The notes under the pieces were generated by a model. It searched no databases and was not told where the DNA came from. It saw only the letters and a list, made by a program, of their open reading frames with translations. Made by a program: the position numbers and the translations under genes. A stretch of 64,000 nt of DNA from Dyadobacter sp. CY326. Its GTDB lineage: Bacteria > Bacteroidota > Bacteroidia > Cytophagales > Spirosomataceae. Position 1 is the first letter of the stretch, and each line of letters opens with the position of its first letter. The stretch spans positions 620,001 to 684,000 of the forward strand of contig NZ_JAJUXI010000002.1 in NCBI RefSeq assembly GCF_021390515.1. The letters run 5' to 3'. This document shows positions 44,375-52,426 of this stretch, one piece after another.

Positions 44375-44421
44375 GCCCGTAATTGCGTATGGTTTAGCAG
44401 TAAACTATCGCTTGCACGGGC
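44375..44421. other. 47-base hairpin between the topoisomerase and SanA-like genes
   Basis: A well-ordered stem-loop: GCCCGT (44375-44380) with ACGGGC (44416-44421), a 4x4 internal loop, GCG with CGC, an unpaired T, and ATGGTTTA (44389-44396) with TAAACTAT (44401-44408) closing on GCAG. There is one G-U pair. No T run follows, so it is not a standard terminator. It may be an mRNA-stability element or a regulatory leader for the next gene, whose ATG is 44 bases downstream. No known RNA family was recognised. Confidence 0.4.
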
Positions 44422-44465
44422 AGATTATTCGAAAGAGTTGGTACATTTAGAAGACAACTTTTAGC

Positions 44466-45110
44466 ATGCTTGTGAAAAAATTGATCAAAATCATATTAGC
44501 CCTTTCATTCGCCTGCATGGTTTTCATCTTGCTTTGTAACTTTTGGGTTGTTTATAATACGCGTCAATACAATTTCTTTTCCATTGAAAGTTTGCCTTCC
44601 AATGATGTGGCGCTGGTTTTGGGAACAAGCAAAAAATCGGAAAAAGGAAAGGAAAACCTCTTCTTTAAATACAGAATGGAAGCAACAGCGCGGCTTTTTA
44701 AGGAAGGCAAGATTAAATATATCATATTGAGCGGCAACAATGATTCGCAATACTATAATGAGCCGCAGGATATGCAACGCGCGCTTTTGAACCTGGGCAT
44801 TCCCGAGAATGTGATGACGCTTGATTACGCCGGTTTCCGGACTTTTGATTCCATTATTCGTTGCAAGGAAGTTTTTAATCAGGACAATTTTACCATCATA
44901 TCGCAAAATTTTCACAACGCAAGAGCGCTTTACATTGCTCATAATGAAGGGATTAACGCAATTTCTTTCGCTGCGCAAGATGTGCCTGACGGATATTCGC
45001 TACGCACACTCGTGAGAGAATATCTGGCGAGGCCCAAAGCGGTTTTGGATGTGCATGTGTTGCGCCCTGCGGCGGATGTGACCTCAAATAATGAGATTCG
45101 AAAAAAATGA
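44466..45110 (+). CDS. SanA/YdcF-family (DUF218) inner-membrane protein
   Basis: A 214-residue membrane-anchored protein with one N-terminal helix (IILALSFACMVFILLCNFWVV). A DUF218-like domain follows: VALVLGTSKKS, KYRMEATARLFKEGKIKYII, LSGNNDSQYYNEPQDM, and FTIISQNFHNARALYIAHNEG. E. coli SanA and YdcF are relatives; SanA affects envelope permeability to vancomycin at high temperature. Its job here is not known. The stop overlaps the ATG of the next gene by 4 bases (ATGA, 45107-45110), so the two are translationally coupled. Confidence 0.87.
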   Translation: MLVKKLIKIILALSFACMVFILLCNFWVVYNTRQYNFFSIESLPSNDVALVLGTSKKSEKGKENLFFKYRMEATARLFKEGKIKYIILSGNNDSQYYNEPQDMQRALLNLGIPENVMTLDYAGFRTFDSIIRCKEVFNQDNFTIISQNFHNARALYIAHNEGINAISFAAQDVPDGYSLRTLVREYLARPKAVLDVHVLRPAADVTSNNEIRKK

Positions 45111-47677
45111 GAAAAAGGAATGAGGGAAAATGTCTGCTGCCAAAACGTATAATCAAACTTAGCCCGTTTAGAACATTACTACTTGTCGTTTTAATCGCAC
45201 TTGGCTTCTCGGGCCAATCGTTTTCACAAACCACTTACACCATCAAAGGAAAGATCACGGACGCCTCCACGGGTGACGCAATTCCTTTTGCCAATGTTGG
45301 TATTAAAGCATCATTATCCGGCGCCACGACCAATTTTGATGGTTTTTACCAAATCACTTTTACACCTCCCGCAGATTCCATTCTCGTAACCTATGTAGGA
45401 TATGAAAGCAAAGGCAAGCCCATTCAACCCAACTTAGCTGAGCAAACCATTGACATTCAGCTTACACCTGGAACGCTTCAACTGCGCGAAGTAAAGATAT
45501 TTGCGGGCGAAAATCCTGCATATGCGATTATGCGCAAGATTGTAGCCCGAAAAAGCAACAACAACACCGAGGAGCTGGATGCTTATGAATACGAGAGTTA
45601 TAACAAAATCCAGATTGACATTGACAACCTGTCGGAGAAGTTTAGAAACCGGAAGTCAGTGAAAAAGATGACGCATATTGTTGACAAATATGATGAAGTC
45701 AAAGGAGAAAATGGCGAAACGATCATTCCGATCTTCATATCCGAATCAGTGTCAGACGTTTATTACCGAAGGAATCCGAAAAAGAAGAAAGAGATCATCA
45801 ACAAAACCAAAGTTTCAGGCGTTGGTCTGACGGACGGAAGTCTGGTGTCACAAGTGATCGGCTCTTCCTTTCAGCAATATAATTTTTACAACAATTGGCT
45901 CAATATTCTTGATAAGGATTTTGTCTCCCCCATTGCCGACAGCTGGAAAGTTTACTACGAATATTATTTGTCCGACAGCATTAAGAATGGTGACGTTTAC
46001 GATTATCAGATCGATTTTGAGCCAAAACACGAGCAAGATCTGGCATTTACAGGATCATTCTGGGTCGACGGCGAGACTTATGCTTTGACGCAAATGGACG
46101 TGAATGTGGGCAAGCGTGCCAATTTAAATTTCATTGAAAAAATCAAAGTTCAGCAATCGTACGAACTGATCGAGGAGCAAAATGAATGGGTAACTTCTAA
46201 AACCCGCGTGCTGATTGATGTCGACGAGCCAACGAAGCAAACCGCCGGAATGCTGCTCAAATTTTACTCTGCCAACTCCAAATACAAAGTCAACAGTCCA
46301 AGAGACGCCAAGTTTTATGACGCGGCCATTGAACTGAAAGAGGACTATATGGAGCATGATTCAACTTTTTGGCAAAAAAGTCGTCCCGAGGCGCTGAGTT
46401 CAGTGGAGTTGCTTTCGTTTCAGCTTGTGGACTCGCTCAAAGTGCTGCCTGTCGTCAAAACTTACACGGAGATCCTGAACATTTTTGTAAATGGTTACAA
46501 GCGAATCGATAAATGGAACATTGACATTGGGCCTTATCTGTTTCTTTATGCTAATAATAAGATTGAAGGGCATCGGGTGAGATTGGGCTTCAAAACCGAT
46601 CCCGGTTTTAGTCGCAAATGGATTTTTAGCGGTTATGGGGCTTACGGAACAAGAGATAAGGCTTTCAAATACGGCGCAGGAATGGATTACATTGTGGACC
46701 GGAAACCCTGGACAATGGCTGGTGTTTCCTATTCCAAAGACTTGGAAAGGCTCGGGCTTTCCGCTGAAACCATTGGCCCTAACACGTTATTTGGCGCATT
46801 TTCGCGTTTCGGCGCATTTCGGAGAGCTTATTGGCAAGAGGATATTTCAGCATATTTCAAACGCGAATTGGTCAAAGGACTCACGGGCAGCATTCAAATC
46901 CGTCACCGCGACTTCCGGCCATTGTTTCCATTCACTTACCGAACCAATCCCGAAGCCGGCATTGAATCACCGGTCAAAAGCACATTTGATATCACAGAAA
47001 TAAACCTCGAAACGAGACTCGCGGGCAAAGAGACTTTTTTGCAAAACGACAATGAGCGCATCAGCATGGGCAACGGAAACTCGCCTGCTTTTACATTGCG
47101 TTACACATTGGGAATGAAGAGCTTCCTAGGTGGTGATTTCAGTTACAACAAGTTTTCTTTTAACATCAAGCACAGCTTCCGCTTTGGCGTCATCGGCCGC
47201 ACTTATTACAATGTGACATTCGGGCTCATTCCATCCACATTGCCTTACCCGCTCCTTTACACGCCGCTGGGCAATGAATCGCTGTTTTATGTGGAAAATG
47301 CATTCAATCTGATGCGTTATTTCGAGTTCATGAGCGACCGTTATGTGGCGCTGCGCATGGAGCACAATTTTGAAGGATTTTTGTTAAACAGAATTCCTGC
47401 GATTCGTAAATTAAAACTGCGGATGCTGGCAACCGGAAGACTGTTTTACGGAAGTGTCAGTGATGCAAACCTTTCGTTATCGACAACCCAGGACGAATCC
47501 GGCAACGAGATCCAGGCATTCAACAAGTTGAAAGACAGGCCTTACATTGAACTTGGATATGGGATCGATAACATTTTCAAAGCGGGCCGCGTGGATTTTG
47601 TGCACAGACTAACCTATCTCAAAAATCCGAATGTGACGCCTTTTGCTGTAAAAATTTCCTTCTGGTTTAGCTTGTAA
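45107..47677 (+). CDS. DUF5686-type outer-membrane protein with N-terminal carboxypeptidase-regulatory domain
   Basis: An 856-residue outer-membrane protein. After a signal sequence ending at QSFSQ (about residue 41) comes a carboxypeptidase-regulatory-like domain (YTIKGKITDASTGDAIPFAN). A long region matching DUF5686 follows (YAIMRKIVARKSNNNTEEL, YEYESYNKIQIDI), ending in a beta-barrel (KISFWFSL tail). Such proteins are widespread in Bacteroidota, often described as TonB-receptor-like but without a plug, and may help biogenesis of surface structures. The gene is translationally coupled to the SanA-like gene, and convergent with the ABC ATPase (6 bases apart). Confidence 0.9.
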   Translation: MRKRNEGKCLLPKRIIKLSPFRTLLLVVLIALGFSGQSFSQTTYTIKGKITDASTGDAIPFANVGIKASLSGATTNFDGFYQITFTPPADSILVTYVGYESKGKPIQPNLAEQTIDIQLTPGTLQLREVKIFAGENPAYAIMRKIVARKSNNNTEELDAYEYESYNKIQIDIDNLSEKFRNRKSVKKMTHIVDKYDEVKGENGETIIPIFISESVSDVYYRRNPKKKKEIINKTKVSGVGLTDGSLVSQVIGSSFQQYNFYNNWLNILDKDFVSPIADSWKVYYEYYLSDSIKNGDVYDYQIDFEPKHEQDLAFTGSFWVDGETYALTQMDVNVGKRANLNFIEKIKVQQSYELIEEQNEWVTSKTRVLIDVDEPTKQTAGMLLKFYSANSKYKVNSPRDAKFYDAAIELKEDYMEHDSTFWQKSRPEALSSVELLSFQLVDSLKVLPVVKTYTEILNIFVNGYKRIDKWNIDIGPYLFLYANNKIEGHRVRLGFKTDPGFSRKWIFSGYGAYGTRDKAFKYGAGMDYIVDRKPWTMAGVSYSKDLERLGLSAETIGPNTLFGAFSRFGAFRRAYWQEDISAYFKRELVKGLTGSIQIRHRDFRPLFPFTYRTNPEAGIESPVKSTFDITEINLETRLAGKETFLQNDNERISMGNGNSPAFTLRYTLGMKSFLGGDFSYNKFSFNIKHSFRFGVIGRTYYNVTFGLIPSTLPYPLLYTPLGNESLFYVENAFNLMRYFEFMSDRYVALRMEHNFEGFLLNRIPAIRKLKLRMLATGRLFYGSVSDANLSLSTTQDESGNEIQAFNKLKDRPYIELGYGIDNIFKAGRVDFVHRLTYLKNPNVTPFAVKISFWFSL

Positions 47678-47683
47678 ATTTGA

Positions 47684-48664
47684 TCAAATGCTTTTCAAAT
47701 CTTTTAAGGCATAAGTCAAATGAACGTCCTGCCCCACTTCCAGGTCCATGCGGTTTCGGTAAAATGACAACTTTTCGTTTCGCGCATTCGTGCAACGGAT
47801 TTCCCAATGATTTCCGTGAAAACGAATCGCCTCCACGCTGCCTTTCCATTTGCTTTTTTTCGGATTTCTTGTCGGCTTTATTTTTTCGGGGCGAATGTAA
47901 AATTGCTTGGTGTTTGAGGCGTCAGACAACCAGTTAATGTCACCGGTAAGCTCCGCAACATAGCTGTTAACGGGATGATTATAAACTTCTTGCGGCGTCC
48001 CAATCTGAATAATTTTGCCTTCCCGCAACACGGCAATCCTGTCCGACCAGGCAAGCGCATCCGCGGCTTCGTGCGTTACAAACAAGCAGGACATTTCCTG
48101 TTGCTGCCGCATTGTCTCAATGGCATTGCCCAGCACGCGGCGATTGTGGTTATCTAGGTGTGCAAAAGGCTCATCCAGCAGCAGCACAGCCGGCTGTTCT
48201 GCTAACGCTTTCGCAATGGCCGTTCGCTGCTTTTCTCCACCCGAGAGCAATTTGGCTTTTTGATTTCGCACATAATCAAGTCCTGTTACCGAAAGCAATT
48301 CCGCAACTTTTTCCTTCCGGTAAGCCGCCTCATAAAATCGGAGCGAATAAGCGATATTTTCCTCAACCGTCTGGTTTGGAAAAAGCTCGAATTCCTGATG
48401 GATCAGCTTAATGGACTCGTGACCGGGGATGAGTTGGCCGCTGACAGGCTTTAATTCCTGCTTTTTGAAGTGAATTTTTCCATTGTCCGCATCCTGGAAA
48501 CGGCCCAGAATGCGGAGTAATGTGCTTTTACCAGAGCCGCTTTCTCCCAAAATCCCCAGCCATTCACCCGCATTCAGTTGCAAATCAATGTCAGTCAAAA
48601 CTGGTTTTGCTCCGAAGCTCTTGTTTAGGGATTGTGCGCGTAAGGTAATGTTGGCTATTTTCAT
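47684..48664 (-). CDS. orphan ABC-transporter ATPase (FbpC/PotA-like) with TOBE-type C-terminus
   Basis: An ATP-binding subunit of 326 residues. The Walker A motif is GESGSGKSTLLRILG, the signature is LSGGEKQRTAIAKAL, and Walker B is VLLLDEPFAHLDNHN, followed by the switch histidine in FVTHEAADALA. The C-terminal ~85 residues form a TOBE-like regulatory region (YIRPEKIKPT). This order resembles iron(III)-, sulfate- or polyamine-importer ATPases (FbpC, CysA, PotA). No permease or binding-protein gene lies next to it, so the partner is elsewhere. The ATG overlaps the stop of the upstream nitroreductase gene by one base, so the two are co-translated. Confidence 0.85.
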   Translation of the reverse strand: MKIANITLRAQSLNKSFGAKPVLTDIDLQLNAGEWLGILGESGSGKSTLLRILGRFQDADNGKIHFKKQELKPVSGQLIPGHESIKLIHQEFELFPNQTVEENIAYSLRFYEAAYRKEKVAELLSVTGLDYVRNQKAKLLSGGEKQRTAIAKALAEQPAVLLLDEPFAHLDNHNRRVLGNAIETMRQQQEMSCLFVTHEAADALAWSDRIAVLREGKIIQIGTPQEVYNHPVNSYVAELTGDINWLSDASNTKQFYIRPEKIKPTRNPKKSKWKGSVEAIRFHGNHWEIRCTNARNEKLSFYRNRMDLEVGQDVHLTYALKDLKSI

Positions 48665-49236
48665 TATGCCCAGGTGATCTTATTTTCTATCGGCGTGCGA
48701 CGGGCAGGCGCAGGCACAGCGTCATGATAGCCCATAAAATATAAGCCGAGGCACTTTTGATTTTCTGGAAGGCCGGCGAATTTTGCCAAAAGATCTAAAA
48801 TGCCGGGGCTGCTCCAATAAGAACCAATGCCATAAGCCGTTGCCGTAAGCCACATATTTTGCACCGCGCAAGCCACCGCAGCCGTTTCTTCCCATTCAGG
48901 AAGTTTTTCAGGATGCAACTCGGCGCACACCAGGATAACGACATTGGATTTCAGCACCTTCTCGCCGGCGGCGTCATATTTAGCCTGTGAAAAAGATTCG
49001 GGAGGCGTTACGGAGCGATATCTTTCTGTGAAAAAACCAGCAAGTTTATTCAGGCTTTCACCTTTGTAAACAACGAAGCGCCAAGGTTCGGTTAGTTTAT
49101 GTGTAGGAGCATAATTGGCATTTTCAAGGATCGTCAGCAGAATGTCTTCAGGGATGTCTTTCTGTATAAAGCTGGGCGTAAAAATGCTGCGTCTGTTGCG
49201 GATTACGCTGTTTACTGCCTCTATTGTTTGTTCCAT
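48664..49236 (-). CDS. nitroreductase family protein
   Basis: An FMN-dependent nitroreductase-fold protein of 190 residues. FMN-binding positions are visible: the N-terminal RNRRSIFTPSF, then NANYAPTHKLTEPWRFVV, an ACAVQNMWLTATAYGIGSYW helix, and YFMGYHDA near the end. Bacteroidota carry several; substrates include nitroaromatics and quinones. I start at ATG 49236 (MEQTIEAV); an in-frame TTG three codons upstream is weaker. It shares an operon with the ABC ATPase (1-base overlap, TAATG), an odd pairing with no clear link in function. Confidence 0.88.
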   Translation of the reverse strand: MEQTIEAVNSVIRNRRSIFTPSFIQKDIPEDILLTILENANYAPTHKLTEPWRFVVYKGESLNKLAGFFTERYRSVTPPESFSQAKYDAAGEKVLKSNVVILVCAELHPEKLPEWEETAAVACAVQNMWLTATAYGIGSYWSSPGILDLLAKFAGLPENQKCLGLYFMGYHDAVPAPARRTPIENKITWA

Positions 49237-49405
49237 TCTAATCAATTTTACTTCTGATTTGTCAAAAAAACAAAGCTAGCAATCTGTAACTAAAATTTAC
49301 CAACATCCTGCACAACTTTGCCGTTAAACAAGTAATTTGGGCGGCTCCTTGGTGAAATCCGCTAAATTGAAGCAGTAAATTTCACTTCAACCAACCTGAC
49401 ACAAT

Positions 49406-49726
49406 ATGCTTGTTACTACTACTCCGAACATTGAAGGCAAAAAAATCACAAAATACATCGGTCTGGTTAATGGAGAAGCCATTATTGGTGCCAACTTCTT
49501 CAAAGATTTCTTAGCAGGAATTCGTGATGTGGTGGGCGGGCGCTCGGGATCTTATGAACAAGGTTTGCGCGAAGCGAAAAGCATCGCAATTCGTGAAATG
49601 ATGGACCAGGCGCAACGCTTGGGCGCCAATGCAGTCATCGGCGTTGACATTGACCTGGAAACCATTGGCGGAAACAGCTCGATGCTGATGGTCAGCGCGA
49701 ACGGAACGGCAGTCTGCTATGAATAA
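49406..49726 (+). CDS. YbjQ/UPF0145 family protein
   Basis: A 106-residue cytoplasmic protein of the YbjQ (heavy-metal-binding DUF74) family, with [33 protein letters not shown] and [20 protein letters not shown]. The fold forms pentamers. Although annotated as heavy-metal-binding, a function is not established. It is convergent with metF, 14 bases from its stop. No terminator is visible in that short gap. Confidence 0.88.
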   Translation: MLVTTTPNIEGKKITKYIGLVNGEAIIGANFFKDFLAGIRDVVGGRSGSYEQGLREAKSIAIREMMDQAQRLGANAVIGVDIDLETIGGNSSMLMVSANGTAVCYE

Positions 49727-49740
49727 TTAGGCAGACAGTT

Positions 49741-50697
49741 TTAAAAAACTTCTTTTGCGATCTGGGCTACGTTATCAGATTTGCCCATGGTGTAAAAATG
49801 AAGCACAGGCACGCCGTAAGCCATTAGTTCCTTGCATTGCTGTATTCCCCACTCCACGCCTACTTTACGCACATCCTTATCAGTCGCACATTTCTCCACC
49901 TCAGTAATCAATTCCTTCGGAAATTCGAGGTGGAAAATTTGCGCAAGCACCGATAATTGTTTTTTGGTGGCCAAAGGTTTCAGCCCCGGAATGATCGGCA
50001 CATTGATTCCCTCCGCACGGCACCTTTCCACAAACTGGAAAAACTTTTGGTTATCAAAAAACATTTGGGTAACGATATAATCGGCACCCAGCTCTATTTT
50101 TTTGCGTAAATGCGCGTAATCTGTATCGAAGCTTGTTGCGTCGAAATGCTTTTCAGGATATCCCGCCACACCAATGCAAAAGTTGGTCGGCCACATTTCG
50201 GTTTCAGCATTAAGCAGCTTTCCCTGGTTCATGTCATGCACCTGCTTCACCAATTCGGACGCATAGGCGTGTCCGCCTTGCTTGGCTTTGAACACACCCG
50301 CCGATTTTTCAGCATCACCGCGCAGCACAAGGACATTGTCAATACCAAGATAATGCAGATCAATCAGCACATCTTCGGTTTCGTCTTTTGTAAAACCGCC
50401 GCAAATGATATGCGGAACCGCATCGACATGAAAACGCTCCATCAACCGGGCGCAAATGCCAACGGTTCCAGGCCTTTTTCGAACGGGAATGCGCTCAATA
50501 AGACCGTCCTGCCCAACTCTGTCTATTAATTCTTCGCGGTGATATGTAACGTCAACAAAAGGAGGCTTAAACTCCATTAAAGGCTCAATTGAATTAAGCA
50601 ATTCGTTGATATTCTGACCCTTTAATGGTGGGATGATCTCAATAGAGAAGAGTGTTTTTCCTTCGGCCTGGCTTATGAACTCAGTAACTTTGGTCAT
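49741..50697 (-). CDS. metF: 5,10-methylenetetrahydrofolate reductase
   Basis: A flavoenzyme of one-carbon metabolism that makes 5-methyl-THF for methionine synthesis. The 318-residue protein has FSIEIIPPLKGQNINELL near the N-terminus, FVDVTYHREE, NVLVLRGDAEKS, GADYIVTQMFFDNQKFF, and PIIPGLKPL. I start at ATG 50697 (MTKVTEF). The frame is open a further 25 codons upstream, but that stretch is the terminator hairpin and poly-T of the leader and gives no conserved residues. A structured leader of about 184 bases with its own promoter lies upstream (see 50739-50918). It ties to metZ only through methionine metabolism. Confidence 0.94.
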   Translation of the reverse strand: MTKVTEFISQAEGKTLFSIEIIPPLKGQNINELLNSIEPLMEFKPPFVDVTYHREELIDRVGQDGLIERIPVRKRPGTVGICARLMERFHVDAVPHIICGGFTKDETEDVLIDLHYLGIDNVLVLRGDAEKSAGVFKAKQGGHAYASELVKQVHDMNQGKLLNAETEMWPTNFCIGVAGYPEKHFDATSFDTDYAHLRKKIELGADYIVTQMFFDNQKFFQFVERCRAEGINVPIIPGLKPLATKKQLSVLAQIFHLEFPKELITEVEKCATDKDVRKVGVEWGIQQCKELMAYGVPVLHFYTMGKSDNVAQIAKEVF

Positions 50698-50738
50698 GAA
50701 TGGTAATCGGTGTGTTCTGTTTAAGTTTACAAATAAAC

Positions 50739-50773
50739 AAAAAAAATGGCCTACCGCATAACAGTAGGCCATT
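50739..50773 (-). terminator. intrinsic terminator in the metF leader (attenuator candidate)
   Basis: On the minus strand AATGGCCTAC (50773 to 50764) pairs perfectly with GTAGGCCATT (50754 to 50745), followed by a T run. It lies 42 bases before the metF ATG, inside the predicted transcript, and 306 bases after the upstream gene's stop. A location this close to the start codon fits attenuation rather than plain gene-end termination. Confidence 0.7.
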
Positions 50774-50777
50774 CCAC
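50751..50777 (-). CDS. possible 8-codon leader peptide in front of metF
   Basis: On the minus strand a perfect AGGAGG (50784-50789) is followed, after 6 bases, by GTG and the codons for M-E-W-P-T-V-M-R, then TAG. The stop codon lies in the second arm of the terminator hairpin, so a ribosome here would disturb it. Strong Shine-Dalgarno sites are rare in Bacteroidota, which lowers confidence, but the spacing is ideal and the placement is notable. Confidence 0.3.
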   Translation of the reverse strand: MEWPTVMR

Positions 50778-50790
50778 GTAAACCCTCCTC

Positions 50791-50872
50791 TATCAGTGTT
50801 CGTCAAAAATGTTATTGGGTTTCTGACAGGGCGTCAGTCCCAGGCAACAATTTGCTTGACTGAATACTGATA
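50791..50872 (-). ncRNA. 82-base extended hairpin RNA in the metF leader (unknown family)
   Basis: The ends TATCAGT (50791-50797) and ACTGATA (50866-50872) pair. Inside, GTCAA (50802-50806) pairs with TTGAC (50856-50860), TGTT (50810-50813) with AACA (50846-50849), GGG (50817-50819) with CCC (50839-50841), and CTGAC (50823-50827) with GTCAG (50833-50837). Nested helices with internal loops over 82 bases, between a promoter and a terminator, indicate a structured RNA. It could be a riboswitch aptamer or a separate small RNA of about 143 bases. I could not match it to S-box, THF or other known motifs. Confidence 0.5.
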
Positions 50873-50887
50873 ACTAAAATTCTGTGC

Positions 50888-50918
50888 CAAATTATTAAAC
50901 AAACCTAAGCGCTCCAAA
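50888..50918 (-). promoter_or_regulatory. promoter for the metF leader
   Basis: On the minus strand TTTG (50918 to 50915), exactly 19 bases, then ATAATTTG (50895 to 50888). The -33 box and spacing are perfect; the -7 box keeps TTTG but has AT instead of TA in front. Expected transcript start is near 50881, 9 bases before the 82-base hairpin. Confidence 0.45.
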
Positions 50919-51078
50919 CTATACCAAACTTTTTTTATAAAAAAGTAGAGTTATTACTACAAAAAGTTCTTTTGATGCAATAATGTAAGATGCCTGAATA
51001 GGCAATGAATGGAGCAGTGTTTAATTTTTCGTCAAATCAGGTAATTCATTCCCCAATATTTTTACCACTTAATAAAAT
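50919..51078. other. AT-rich spacer between metF leader and GNAT gene
   Basis: No coding region. It holds an A/T-rich palindrome CTTTTTTATAAAAAAG (about 50931-50946) that might bind a regulator or end transcription of the GNAT gene. Otherwise I see nothing. Confidence 0.4.
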
Positions 51079-51537
51079 CTATTGGATTTGTCTTGTCATT
51101 TCTATATGCTCAATTTCGTCTTCCAGGTAAATATCACTCGATTGGAAAAAGTGAAAAGACTCGTAAAAGCGCTTTAAATAGAGCTGTGCACCAATTCTAA
51201 TAATGCATTTGCCATAAATGGCTTCCACTTTTGCAATGGATTCATTCAAAAGTTCGACACCGTAACCCATGCCCCTCCCTTTTCCTGACACCACAATCCT
51301 GCCAATGGATGGAAATTCGTAAGAAACGCCCGGCGGCACAATCCGGGAAAAGGCCATCAGCTTCCCATTATAATATCCCGACAAATGCTGTGACTTCTGA
51401 TCTTTATCATCCAAATCCAAAAAACAGCAACGCTGTTCGACGACGAACACTTCATTTCTAAGCTGCAAGATTTCGTAAAGTTCAATGTTCGTCAGCGCTT
51501 CGAAAGTCTTGAAACGCCAGTCTAATTTTAGGCTCAT
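51079..51537 (-). CDS. ElaA-type GNAT family N-acetyltransferase
   Basis: A 152-residue GNAT acetyltransferase. The ElaA pattern is clear: LYEILQLRNEVFVVEQRCCF near the N-terminus, DLDDKDQKSQHLSGY, then GRIVVSGKGRGMGYGVELL with the acetyl-CoA loop (GRGMGYG), and YLKRFYESFHF at the end. The substrate is unknown. It is a single gene on the minus strand upstream of the metF leader; 160+ bases of non-coding sequence follow, so it is likely not co-transcribed with metF. Confidence 0.9.
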   Translation of the reverse strand: MSLKLDWRFKTFEALTNIELYEILQLRNEVFVVEQRCCFLDLDDKDQKSQHLSGYYNGKLMAFSRIVPPGVSYEFPSIGRIVVSGKGRGMGYGVELLNESIAKVEAIYGKCIIRIGAQLYLKRFYESFHFFQSSDIYLEDEIEHIEMTRQIQ

Positions 51538-51592
51538 TTGAGTCAGTTCTTCTTGAAAGAATATATTTTTACCTGTTTTTAATCGTCTTTTA

Positions 51593-51600
51593 TAAATTTG
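51593..51600 (+). promoter_or_regulatory. possible -7 box of the yebC gene
   Basis: TAAATTTG fits TAnnTTTG, giving a predicted leader of about 100 bases before ATG 51710. No TTTG at the 19-base spacing. Confidence 0.35.
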
Positions 51601-51709
51601 CAGCGAATTCGAACGGGCGCAGCTTCAAAACTACATGAAATTGCATGTGGAAGCCGGTCGCCGGTTGCATCAAAATTATTTAACTACATAACATTTTACA
51701 AAGCTAAGC

Positions 51710-52426
51710 ATGGGAAGAGCTTATGAATATAGAAAAGCGCGGATGTTCAAGCGTTGGGACAAAATGGCCAAAACTTTCACGAGAATTGGAAAAGACATTG
51801 TCCTTGCTGTAAAAAGCGGAACCGCCGATCCTAATACAAACGCAAGGCTTAGGGTTCTTTTACAAAATGCCAGGGCGGCCAATATGCCCAAAGAAACCGT
51901 AGAAAGGGCCATCAAACGCGCCACTTCCAAAGATCAGGAGGATTACAAAGAGATGGTTTACGAAGGTTACGGTCCGCACGGCGTCGCAATCCTAGTTGAA
52001 AGCACGACGGATAACCCGACACGCACAGTGGCAAACGTGCGCAGTTATTTCAATAAACTAGGAGGCAGCCTCGGAACAATGGGGATGCTCGACTTTATCT
52101 TTGACCGGAAATGTATTTTTAAGATCAAGAATACGGGGGCGAAAGATATGGAAGAGTTTGAATTTGAGTTAATTGATGTGGGTGGAGAAGAAGTTTTTTT
52201 GGACGAAGAAACCAACCAGATCAACATTTACGGAGAATTCACTGCATTTGGTGCATTGCAGCATTATCTGGAAGAAAACGGTTATGAGATCGTCGAAGCG
52301 GACTTTGAACGCATTCCAAATGACACTAAAACGCTAAGCGACGAGGAAGTTGCGGAAGTTGAAAAGCTGATTGAAAAGATTGAAGATGACGATGATGTGC
52401 AACGCGTTTATCACAACATGGGTTAA
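51710..52426 (+). CDS. YebC/PmpR family protein
   Basis: A 238-residue cytoplasmic protein of the YebC/PmpR family. It has the N-terminal MGRAYEYRKARMFKRWDKMAKTF-type helices, LRVLLQNARAANMPKETVERAI, and EGYGPHGVAILVESTTDNPT followed by NRT-type residues. Members were first described as DNA-binding regulators, but recent work ties some to translation of difficult sequences. The N-terminus here begins MGRAYEYR instead of the more common MAGHSKW, seen in the second YebC subgroup. The stop overlaps the convergent GreA-like gene by 4 bases. Confidence 0.92.
   Translation: MGRAYEYRKARMFKRWDKMAKTFTRIGKDIVLAVKSGTADPNTNARLRVLLQNARAANMPKETVERAIKRATSKDQEDYKEMVYEGYGPHGVAILVESTTDNPTRTVANVRSYFNKLGGSLGTMGMLDFIFDRKCIFKIKNTGAKDMEEFEFELIDVGGEEVFLDEETNQINIYGEFTAFGALQHYLEENGYEIVEADFERIPNDTKTLSDEEVAEVEKLIEKIEDDDDVQRVYHNMG

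Noticed and set aside
50698-50772. 25-codon N-terminal extension of MetF
   Set aside because: The extension is made of the terminator hairpin and its T run and has no conserved residues; ATG 50697 fits the family.
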